From an uncultured Methylococcales bacterium (GTDB taxonomy: Bacteria; Pseudomonadota; Gammaproteobacteria; Methylococcales; Methylomonadaceae), in assembly GCA_913009265.1 (NCBI GenBank), contig CAJVYL010000005.1:1-37242 (forward strand): a stretch of 37,242 nt of DNA, written 5' to 3'. A program made the translations under genes and the position numbers. Below, piece after piece: positions 29,668-37,242 of this stretch. The notes below the pieces were generated by a model. It did no database searches. It saw only the letters and a list, made by a program, of their open reading frames with translations, and was not told where the DNA came from. Positions within the stretch are counted from its first letter, which is position 1. Each line of letters begins with the position of its first letter.

Positions 29668-29835
29668 ATGATTGAAATAGCACCAATATTAACTACGCCT
29701 CCTATTCCAAAAATAAAAAAAGTTATTCGAGATGGTCAAAAGCCAGATGATAAGGAACAATCAGCTCCGAAAGATAAAGATAGTAAGGATGATGATTCAA
29801 GTGAACAAGTACAACATATTGATGAAATTGTTTAA
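29668..29835 (+). CDS. Small 55-aa charged protein in the che operon (not in the ORF track)
   Basis: MIEIAPILTTPPIPKIKKVIRDGQKPDDKEQSAPKDKDSKDDDSSEQVQHIDEIV; strong upstream AAAGGGGGG; stop overlaps the next start (TAATG). Confidence 0.8.
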   Translation: MIEIAPILTTPPIPKIKKVIRDGQKPDDKEQSAPKDKDSKDDDSSEQVQHIDEIV

Positions 29836-30236
29836 TGAATGAAGTTTTATTAATAATCGCAATAGTCATAATTGTTAGTATCGTTATAGTACTTGTCTGG
29901 TTAATTATTGAATATAAAAAGCTTAAGCAGCAAATTACTATCCTTAGCAGTGAAATAGAACGAAATAATAAGGATATTGCAGGTTTATGTACAGCCGCTG
30001 TTTCAGTAGATAATAGATTGGTCGATAGCCATGATCAATTGACAGAAATTGTGAATAAAGTAACAGACTTTAAACAACACGAACCGCAGACAGTTTCAAC
30101 TCCGTCACAACCCCAGTCCTATGATGATGCAATTCAACGTGTTCGAAATGGTGCGAGTGTAGATGAGTTAACTAAACAGTGTGGATTAAGTCAGGATGAA
30201 GCGGTGTTGTTGATAAGGTTACATGGTAATAAATAA
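29835..30236 (+). CDS. DUF2802 family membrane-anchored protein
   Basis: 133 aa; N-terminal TM, coiled coil, C-terminal RVRNGASVDELTKQCGLSQDEAVLLIRLHG. Confidence 0.88.
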   Translation: MNEVLLIIAIVIIVSIVIVLVWLIIEYKKLKQQITILSSEIERNNKDIAGLCTAAVSVDNRLVDSHDQLTEIVNKVTDFKQHEPQTVSTPSQPQSYDDAIQRVRNGASVDELTKQCGLSQDEAVLLIRLHGNK

Positions 30237-30275
30237 AAAAAGCCTGATTGTTGAATAACGATCAGGCTTTTTTTG
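30234..30275. terminator. Bidirectional intrinsic terminator at the end of the che operon
   Basis: AAAAAAGCCTGATTGTTGAATAACGATCAGGCTTTTTTTG. Confidence 0.92.
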
Positions 30276-30295
30276 TTACATTTTATTAATCAATC

Positions 30296-30964
30296 TTAAT
30301 CATCACCGCTAAAAGCAGCGAGTAGTTGTAATAAACTTAAGAATAAGTTGTAGATTGAAATATATAGCGATACTGTCGCCATAATGTAATTTGTTTCTCC
30401 ACCATGAATGATTGCACTAGTTTGGTACAAAATCATTGCTGACATCAATAAGATGAACATTGCTGATACAGCCAATGAAAGCGCTGGGATAGCAAAGAAC
30501 ATTGCACCTATGCCTGCTAAAAAGGCAACTAAAATGCCAACCATTAAGAACCCGCCAAGAAAGCTAAAATCTTTACGTGTTGTTAGAGCATATCCTGAAA
30601 GACCAAGGAAAATAACACCTGTTCCACCTAATGCAGTCATAATTAACTCATGACCATTACTAAATGCATTAAGGTACATATTTAAAATAGGTCCTAGAGT
30701 CAGTCCCATAAAACCTGTTAAAGCAAAAACAAAAACCAAGCCTAAAGAACTATTGCTGAACTTACTTGTCAGAAACAGTAAGCCGAAATAAGCGACCATA
30801 GTAATAATCATACCAGGGTGAGGTAAATTAAAAACCATCGCAAGGCCAGCTGTTGCAGCACTAAAAAGTAATGTCATAGACAATAACATATATGTATTTT
30901 TTAGCATTTTATTGGTTGATAAAATGCTCGCTTGTGGGCGTGCGTTAGCAGTCTGTATTCTCAT
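30296..30964 (-). CDS. Bax inhibitor-1/YccA family membrane protein
   Basis: 222 aa; multi-TM BI-1 pattern (NTYMLLSMTLLFSAATAGLAM; SLYISIYNLFLSLLQLL). Confidence 0.93.
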   Translation of the reverse strand: MRIQTANARPQASILSTNKMLKNTYMLLSMTLLFSAATAGLAMVFNLPHPGMIITMVAYFGLLFLTSKFSNSSLGLVFVFALTGFMGLTLGPILNMYLNAFSNGHELIMTALGGTGVIFLGLSGYALTTRKDFSFLGGFLMVGILVAFLAGIGAMFFAIPALSLAVSAMFILLMSAMILYQTSAIIHGGETNYIMATVSLYISIYNLFLSLLQLLAAFSGDD

Positions 30965-31127
30965 TGTGTTTTCCTTATGTGGATTAATACTATAAAACTA
31001 TCCGGGAATATAAAACTAAATCAAAATATTTTTTGATTGTTTTAAAGTTTGGATAGTCTCTTAAAATATTGATTTTTAATTATAGAGTGATTTTTAATAG
31101 AAATCATTTAAAGTAAGACGGAATAGA

Positions 31128-31141
31128 TTGATTATCATCAC
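31128..31141. promoter_or_regulatory. FNR/ANR-like box TTGATTATCATCAC
   Basis: 9/10 match to TTGAT-N4-ATCAA; in the divergent intergenic region between the BI-1 and globin genes. Confidence 0.4.
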
Positions 31142-31169
31142 ACTCTTAACCTAAAATTGACACCGCAAT

Positions 31170-31197
31170 CTTACAAGAGTTTCATCTGTTTTGTAAG
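31170..31197. repeat. Inverted repeat CTTACAA-N14-TTGTAAG upstream of the globin gene
   Basis: 7-bp perfect arms, 31170-31176 and 31191-31197. Confidence 0.6.
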
Positions 31198-31228
31198 TGT
31201 TTTTAAATAATAGCCATTAACTGGGAAT

Positions 31229-31618
31229 ATGACAGAAAAATCAGTAATAACACCTTATGAATTAATGGGTGGGGAAGCGACAGTTTTAAGTTTGGTTGAT
31301 CGATTTTATTTTTATATGGATACCTTACCTGAAGTACAGGGTATCAGAAAAATTCACGCCGAAAGCTTATCGAATGCAAAAGATAAATTGTTTAAGTTTT
31401 TATCTGGCTGGTTAGGTGGTCCAGACTTATTTATACAAGAATTTGGGCATCCAATGTTAAGACGGCGTCATTTGCCTTTTGCTATAGGGCAATCAGAAAG
31501 TGATCAATGGATGATTTGTATGAACAAAGCGATGTCTGAGCTAGAAATGGATGAAGATTTGAAGAAAGCACTATTGGAATCTTTGGATCAGCTAGCTCAC
31601 CATATGATGAATCAATAA
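31229..31618 (+). CDS. Group II truncated hemoglobin
   Basis: 129 aa; FYFYMDTLPE, LFKFLSGWLGGPDLFIQEFGHPMLRRRHLPFAIG, DQWMICMNKAM. Confidence 0.93.
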   Translation: MTEKSVITPYELMGGEATVLSLVDRFYFYMDTLPEVQGIRKIHAESLSNAKDKLFKFLSGWLGGPDLFIQEFGHPMLRRRHLPFAIGQSESDQWMICMNKAMSELEMDEDLKKALLESLDQLAHHMMNQ

Positions 31619-31631
31619 GGAATTTTTGAGT

Positions 31632-33542
31632 ATGACTCTATCCAAGCAACTTTTATTACTTATTTCAGCGCTATTTTTAATGATATTTAGTGTTAATTTT
31701 GTTTTAAGTGTTAATAACATTAAAGCTTATTTAGAAAGTGAAGCGGAAGTTCATGCTCAAGATACAGCGACTTCATTAGGCTTGTCTCTTAGTCCTTATA
31801 TGGTAAATGAGACAGACCCTGTTATTGAAACGATGATGAATGCTATTTTTGATATGGGATATTATCAAGAAATTAAATTGCTCAGTGTCGATGAAAAGCC
31901 GCTGGTTACCTTATCTAATAAAATAGAATTTGAAGGTGTACCTAATTGGTTTGTCGAAATGATACCCATGAAGCAAGCAAGTGCAGGCAGTGAGATAAAT
32001 GCTGGATGGAATATTAGTGGTGTAGTTTATGTAACAATTAATCCAGGAAATGGCTATCTGAAACTATATCAACAGGCACAAAATAGTTTTTATTATTCAT
32101 TGATTACTTTGATTATTGCCATGGGGTTGTTACTGCTAGTTTTAAGGGTGACTTTATCGCCTTTAAAAACAATTGAAAAAATGGCTGGCACACTTGCTGA
32201 TGGTAAGTTTGAAACGATAGATAAACTGCCTTGGACGACAGAAGTGAGAAATGTCACGGTATCAATGAATATGATGTCCAAGAAAATTGAAGCAGCTATA
32301 AGAAACTTAAACCTTAAATTAGAAAGTGTAGGTACAAAGCTTCAACAAGATGAATTGACTGGGCTGAAAAAGAAAAGTGCTTTTCAAACGGAAATGAAGC
32401 AATTATTTATTGCAGATACTGATATTGATGCTTATATCATGATGATAAAGATTGATGGCTTATCGGGTCTTGTAAAAGAGTTAGGTACAGATGCTATTGA
32501 TAGCTTTTTAAAAGACTTTGCATTGGTTTTAAAAGAGAATGCGGCAAAAAATGATTGGGGTGAAATATTGGTTTATCGTTTCGTGGGAGCAGAATTTGTT
32601 TTATTAATTAAGCAGATCAATTTACCACGAGTTGAGTTGTTTGCTAAAAGGTTAAGTGCCGCCTTTTCTGAACTAGGTGAGCAATATGACAAGCCTGATA
32701 TTGCTCACATAGGTGTTGTTCCTTTTAACCCTATTGACTCGACAGAGAATATTTTATTAGCTGCTAAAGAGGCTTATGAACAAGCACAATTGATTGGTGC
32801 TAATAGTTACTATGTAAGGGCGGGAGATGACCCAGCCATTGGTATTGCAGAATGGAAAACACGCGTCTTTGATATTATTGATAAACAAAAATACAGTGTA
32901 ATATTTATTAGTAAAGTTAAAGGTTTTGAGACTCAACTAATAGTAATGGAAGAAGCTTTTACTAAAGCTGAAGATGAAAAAGGCAATACTCTGGCAATAG
33001 GGACATTTATTTCTATTGCTGAAAAGTTTGAGAAAATAATAGAACTTGATAAGGGCGTTATATTAAAGGTGATTGATTATATTGAAACAGAAAACATTGA
33101 TTACCCAGTCGCTATTAATATAGCCACCAGAACAATTAAAAATAGTGATTTTCGTGAGTGGCTAGTGAACTTAGTGGGTCAAAAACAAAACATTTCTCAG
33201 CAATTAGTTTTTAACCTGTCTGCTTATGCAATAGCAAAAGATATGGCATCTTATAAAGAATTTATAGAATTTGTTCATAAATTAAATATGAGAGTTATGA
33301 TTAAACGTTTTGAAACGCAATCTTTATCAGTCGAATCAGTTAAACAATTAAAACCTGATTTTATTCGGTTAGCTAGGGATTTAAGCCAAGGTGTAGCTGA
33401 TGATGACGAGAAAAAGGAATTTGTAGAAGGGATGAAAAGTATCGGTGAATTATTGAATATTAATATTTTGGCTGAAAATATTAATACTGAGGATGATTTT
33501 GCTTGTATGAAAAAAATTGGAATTACAGGTGTTAGTCGGTAG
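31632..33542 (+). CDS. lapD: LapD-like c-di-GMP receptor (LapD/MoxY-type periplasmic domain, HAMP, degenerate GGDEF and EAL)
   Basis: GGDEF replaced by VGAEF, no EAL signature; adjacent to a LapG gene. ORF track starts at TTG 31626; ATG at 31632 also possible. Confidence 0.87.
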   Translation: MTLSKQLLLLISALFLMIFSVNFVLSVNNIKAYLESEAEVHAQDTATSLGLSLSPYMVNETDPVIETMMNAIFDMGYYQEIKLLSVDEKPLVTLSNKIEFEGVPNWFVEMIPMKQASAGSEINAGWNISGVVYVTINPGNGYLKLYQQAQNSFYYSLITLIIAMGLLLLVLRVTLSPLKTIEKMAGTLADGKFETIDKLPWTTEVRNVTVSMNMMSKKIEAAIRNLNLKLESVGTKLQQDELTGLKKKSAFQTEMKQLFIADTDIDAYIMMIKIDGLSGLVKELGTDAIDSFLKDFALVLKENAAKNDWGEILVYRFVGAEFVLLIKQINLPRVELFAKRLSAAFSELGEQYDKPDIAHIGVVPFNPIDSTENILLAAKEAYEQAQLIGANSYYVRAGDDPAIGIAEWKTRVFDIIDKQKYSVIFISKVKGFETQLIVMEEAFTKAEDEKGNTLAIGTFISIAEKFEKIIELDKGVILKVIDYIETENIDYPVAINIATRTIKNSDFREWLVNLVGQKQNISQQLVFNLSAYAIAKDMASYKEFIEFVHKLNMRVMIKRFETQSLSVESVKQLKPDFIRLARDLSQGVADDDEKKEFVEGMKSIGELLNINILAENINTEDDFACMKKIGITGVSR

Positions 33543-33550
33543 ACGTTAAA

Positions 33551-34237
33551 GTGACTTTACACGGTACTAAATTAACAATACAAAATACTTTTTTAAAAGG
33601 TAGTGGGATTGTATTAGTTTTAGCTTTTAGTATATGCACTGTAATAGCTGCATTAGATATTAGTCCAGAACTATTAAATAAAGTAAAACAAAAGTATGGT
33701 TATGAAGCATCTTCAAGAGTAGAGCAATGGCAAAAATTGATGCAGACCGCAAAGTTACTACCCGAGCAACAAAAATTAAAACTGGTTAATGATTTTTTTA
33801 ATCAGCATATAGAGTTTGTTGATGATATTTGGTTGTGGGGGGTAAAAGATTACTGGGCAACCCCGATGGAATTACTTTTTCAAGGTCAGGGAGACTGTGA
33901 AGATTATTCCATTGCCAAATACTTTACCTTAATTGAATTAGGGGTTGATGATAAGAAAATGAGAATTACTTATGTTAAAGCTATAGAGCTAAATCAAGCA
34001 CATATGGTTTTAACGTATTTTTCAACTCCTAGAGCTATCCCGGTAGTTTTAGATAATTTAATTCCAGCAATAAAAAAAGCATCAAAACGTAAAGACTTAT
34101 TACCCGTTTATAGCTTCAATGGTTCAGGTTTATGGCTTGCTAAATCAAGAGGTGGCGGCAAAAAAGTAGGAAGCTCTGGGCGTTTAAGTTTATGGGCAGA
34201 CCTTAAACAAAGAATGCTGGATCATTCATTGGAATAA
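33551..34237 (+). CDS. lapG: LapG-like periplasmic transglutaminase-like cysteine protease
   Basis: 228 aa; N-terminal hydrophobic segment; GQGDCEDYSIAKYFTL (Cys), NQAHMVLTYF (His), VVLDNL (Asp). Confidence 0.92.
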   Translation: MTLHGTKLTIQNTFLKGSGIVLVLAFSICTVIAALDISPELLNKVKQKYGYEASSRVEQWQKLMQTAKLLPEQQKLKLVNDFFNQHIEFVDDIWLWGVKDYWATPMELLFQGQGDCEDYSIAKYFTLIELGVDDKKMRITYVKAIELNQAHMVLTYFSTPRAIPVVLDNLIPAIKKASKRKDLLPVYSFNGSGLWLAKSRGGGKKVGSSGRLSLWADLKQRMLDHSLE

Positions 34238-34249
34238 TCAGGAACTCTC

Positions 34250-34972
34250 ATCAATACACTCGCTTTTAATTACACTATCCGCCGTAGTCAGCGGGCCAAA
34301 AAAACACGTATTACAGTAACGACAGAAAAAATAGAAGTTGTTGCGCCTTTACGTGTATCAGAACGGAAAATACATGACTTTGTTAAATTAAACGAACAAT
34401 GGGTTTTATCTGCAACGGATAAAATTAAAAAAAATAAAGAACAGATAAAACGCTTAGCTCCAGAAAAATACGATCAAGGAGTGACTATTCCTTTTATGGG
34501 GGAGCAAAGACAAATACAGCTTCATGATAGCTCATCAAAACGAATAAAAGTTATATTCGATAATCAGGTTTTTATGCTGTATATCCCCGTGTCTATTGTT
34601 GATGGAGATAAGCATGCATTAATCAGACTTGCATTAATTGACTGGATGAAAAATAAGGCAGCTGAAGAAGTTAAAAAAATGGTTGATAATTATGCACAAA
34701 AATATAACTTATATCCAAGGTTTGTCAGAATAAAAACTCAAAAGAGTCGATGGGGTAGTTGTGGAATCCATAATGATATTAATTTAAATTGGTTATTAAT
34801 ATTAGCGCCAGAAAAAGTAATGGAATATGTGGTTATTCATGAGCTGTGCCATATTAAGGAAAGAAACCATTCTGCTAATTTTTGGAATCTAGTTGAAAAA
34901 CATTGTCCAGATTACAAAAAACATAGACTCTGGTTAAAGCAAAATGGGCGAAGTATTATGCAGGGTTTATGA
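34250..34972 (+). CDS. YgjP/DUF45 family metallopeptidase; start codon uncertain (ATC at 34250, otherwise GTG at 34481 as in the ORF track)
   Basis: VIHELCHIKERNHSANFW zinc motif; frame open from 34238 encodes the conserved FNYTIRRSQRAKKTRITVTTEKIEVVAPLRVSERKIHDFVKLNEQWV N-terminal region. Confidence 0.85.
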   Translation: MNTLAFNYTIRRSQRAKKTRITVTTEKIEVVAPLRVSERKIHDFVKLNEQWVLSATDKIKKNKEQIKRLAPEKYDQGVTIPFMGEQRQIQLHDSSSKRIKVIFDNQVFMLYIPVSIVDGDKHALIRLALIDWMKNKAAEEVKKMVDNYAQKYNLYPRFVRIKTQKSRWGSCGIHNDINLNWLLILAPEKVMEYVVIHELCHIKERNHSANFWNLVEKHCPDYKKHRLWLKQNGRSIMQGL

Positions 34973-35460
34973 TGAAGTCTAATATTAAAAAAATAGCTTT
35001 TTATAGTGTTGTGTTTATCATTATTTTTTCTGGACAATTTTTAATGAACCATGGTTTAAAAATGGGGAAACCGCCTATTATTAATCAACAAACTTTTTCA
35101 CAGCAAGATGCAATGCAGATGATTAGCCAAGGCCCAGCCATTATTTATTTTTGGGCTGAGTGGTGTGGTGTTTGTAAAATGATGCAGCAACCTTTATCTC
35201 AAATTACAGAGGATTACCCTGTGTTAACGGTTGCTGTTAAATCAGGTGATAAAAATGCTGTACAGAATTACTTAAATGAAAAATCGTTGATATGGGAAGT
35301 GGTTAATGACCCAGCGGGAAATATAGCCAATCAATATCAAGCTCGGGGAGTACCTTCTATTTTCTTTTTAAATAAAACTGGTGAGATAGTCTTAACAACT
35401 ACAGGCTATACCAGTGAAATAGGCCTAAGGTTAAGATTATGGCTAGCAAGTAAAATGTGA
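34969..35460 (+). CDS. Membrane-anchored thioredoxin-like disulfide oxidoreductase (ScsD/TlpA-like)
   Basis: 163 aa; N-terminal TM, FWAEWCGVCKMM active site, RGVPSIFFL cis-Pro; start overlaps the DUF45 stop (ATGA). Confidence 0.87.
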   Translation: MMKSNIKKIAFYSVVFIIIFSGQFLMNHGLKMGKPPIINQQTFSQQDAMQMISQGPAIIYFWAEWCGVCKMMQQPLSQITEDYPVLTVAVKSGDKNAVQNYLNEKSLIWEVVNDPAGNIANQYQARGVPSIFFLNKTGEIVLTTTGYTSEIGLRLRLWLASKM

Positions 35461-35498
35461 ATAAACTTTCGCTTATAGTATTTAAACGTAACTTGTTG

Positions 35499-35604
35499 AA
35501 TAACAAATGATGATTAATTCACACAAAGGCACTGAGACACGAAGAAGAGAGGTGCTTTCCTCTGTGTCTCAGTGCCTTTGTGTGATTAAAATCAATTCGT
35601 TATT
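35499..35604. repeat. ~106-bp inverted repeat (MITE/REP-like), perfect 22-bp core arms
   Basis: TCACACAAAGGCACTGAGACAC (35519-35540) and its reverse complement (35564-35585); inner AGAGG/CCTCT stem; degenerate outer arms. Confidence 0.92.
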
Positions 35605-35651
35605 TTTCGATATTTTTACACCGAATAGTTACATTAAAACAAATTTAAAGA

Positions 35652-36695
35652 ATGACAAAAGATAATCAAGCAACAATTCAATTACCTCAATGGCCTACTG
35701 TATACGGTGGGCCTCATAGTCAGGGCAAGTTTAAAACAATGCCTGCGGACTTTATTGTTAACGAACAGCTGTCTTTTCAACCCGAAGGGACTGGTGAGCA
35801 TGTTTTTTTACAAATAGAAAAGAGTGGAGAAAACACAGAATATGTTGCAAGGTTATTAGCTCGATTTGCTGGTGTTAGACAAAGAGATGTAAGTTTTGCA
35901 GGCTTAAAAGATCGTCACGCTATTACAACGCAATGGTTTAGTGTTTGGTTGCCCGGTAAGGCTGATCCTGATTGGCAACAGCTCGGTGTAGAAACTATTA
36001 AAGTCTTACAAGTACATCGACACGCAAGAAAACTTAAGCGTGGTGTATTATCGGGAAATGATTTTGAAATAACGATTAAACAGTGGAGTGGTGATAGGAC
36101 TCAACTAGAACAGCAACTTCAGAAAATAAAAAACGATGGTTTTCCTAATTATTTTGGAGAGCAGCGATTTGGCCGACAAGGACAAAATGTAAATAAAGCT
36201 TTAGAATTATTTAATGGCGCTAAAGTAAAAAGAGAGCAGCGAAGTATTTATTTATCAGCCGCACGATCGTATTTGTTTAATCAATTACTAGCCAAAAGAA
36301 TTGCCAGCGATAATTGGAATCAAGCACTGAATGGAGATGTGTTTATTTTTGATAAATCGAATAGTTATTTTAAAGCAGAACAACTTGATGATTCTGTATT
36401 GGAACGTGTAAAAAAAGGTGAAATTCATCCAACAGGAATGATGTTTGGCAAAGGTGAAAGTGAAGTCGACACAGAGGCTTTGGAAATTGAAGCCTCAATT
36501 GTTAATGAAAACCAGGCATTAGCCGATGGCTTGCTAAAATTAGATTTGAGATCTGCACGTAGAGCCTTAAGAGTCATGGTTAACAATTTACAATGGGAGT
36601 TTCAGGATGAATCAACCTTATCACTTAAATTCTCATTACCTTCTGGAAGCTATGCAACAGCTTTAATTCGAGAGTTGCTTGATTTTAATATATGA
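35652..36695 (+). CDS. truD: tRNA pseudouridine(13) synthase TruD
   Basis: 347 aa; FAGLKDRHAITTQWFSV, NYFGEQRFGRQGQNV. Confidence 0.96.
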   Translation: MTKDNQATIQLPQWPTVYGGPHSQGKFKTMPADFIVNEQLSFQPEGTGEHVFLQIEKSGENTEYVARLLARFAGVRQRDVSFAGLKDRHAITTQWFSVWLPGKADPDWQQLGVETIKVLQVHRHARKLKRGVLSGNDFEITIKQWSGDRTQLEQQLQKIKNDGFPNYFGEQRFGRQGQNVNKALELFNGAKVKREQRSIYLSAARSYLFNQLLAKRIASDNWNQALNGDVFIFDKSNSYFKAEQLDDSVLERVKKGEIHPTGMMFGKGESEVDTEALEIEASIVNENQALADGLLKLDLRSARRALRVMVNNLQWEFQDESTLSLKFSLPSGSYATALIRELLDFNI

Positions 36696-37225
36696 ATATA
36701 GTCCTGCTAGAACCCAAAAATAGAGCCAATTTAGCCACTATCATCAGGAGTGGACAAAATCTTTCTGTTAATAGTATTTTTGTTATTGGCGGCTTTATAA
36801 AGGATCAATATAAAGGCAATATTCATAAATTCTCTCATCAAATGAATACGCAAGATGGCATATCAACCATTACATTAATTTATTTTGATAGCTTAGCTGA
36901 TTTTTTACAGCATCTACCGGCACAAACGACTTTAGTTGTAGTTGAATCAATGGATGAGTCTTCAGACCTTCGAGAATTTAAGCATCCAGAAAATGCTACT
37001 TATCTATTGGGTAGAGAAGCCAAAGGTATTACTAAATCTGATTTGCAAGAACTTAAGCAATATTTTGTTGTCTTGAATAAAGATATACCGACAGAGTTTG
37101 TGGGCAAGTATAGTAAAACTGCTTATTTACAGTTTGTGAAAATAGATACGCCACAGTCACTTAATTTAGGAGTTTGTGCTTCCATTATTATGTATGACAG
37201 ACATTGTAAAGGTCTACATAATTGA
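36692..37225 (+). CDS. SpoU/TrmH-family RNA methyltransferase
   Basis: 177 aa; NRANLATIIRSGQNL, YLLGREAKGI, SLNLGVCASIIMYDR. Confidence 0.88.
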   Translation: MNIVLLEPKNRANLATIIRSGQNLSVNSIFVIGGFIKDQYKGNIHKFSHQMNTQDGISTITLIYFDSLADFLQHLPAQTTLVVVESMDESSDLREFKHPENATYLLGREAKGITKSDLQELKQYFVVLNKDIPTEFVGKYSKTAYLQFVKIDTPQSLNLGVCASIIMYDRHCKGLHN

Positions 37226-37242
37226 TTTGTAATATTTTATTA

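Overview
The window is an AT-rich bacterial chromosomal segment. Gene content and order point to a gammaproteobacterium; no finer taxonomy is claimed. A long co-oriented flagellar/chemotaxis locus dominates it: fliLMNOPQR-flhB / flhA-flhF-flhG-fliA / cheYZAB-motCD-parA(ParC-like)-CheW-like(ParP-like)-cheW-[55-aa ORF]-DUF2802. Upstream are housekeeping and accessory genes: fructosamine kinase family, DUF1415, CBS-domain protein, adk, asd, fimV, an orphan REC-Hpt protein, and an SQR-like flavoprotein with a DUF2892 protein. Downstream are a Bax-inhibitor-1/YccA protein, then an apparent operon of truncated hemoglobin, LapD-like receptor, LapG-like protease, YgjP/DUF45 metallopeptidase and membrane thioredoxin, followed by truD and a SpoU-type methyltransferase. 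Observations most worth a second look: (1) the globin-lapD-lapG unit with an FNR/ANR-like box upstream; (2) the DUF45 gene, whose conserved N-terminus lies in an open frame without a canonical start codon (possible ATC start with a well-placed AGGA); (3) FlhB with NPAH instead of NPTH at the autocleavage site; (4) a perfect 26-bp palindrome between the CBS gene and adk; (5) a near-perfect intrinsic terminator between flhB and flhA; (6) a series of inverted repeats in the fimV leader; (7) a ~106-bp MITE/REP-like inverted repeat before truD; (8) three copies of an EFDxLLDxLHGKG motif in CheA; (9) a 55-aa ORF missing from the ORF track. No tRNA, rRNA, CRISPR array or transposase was recognised.
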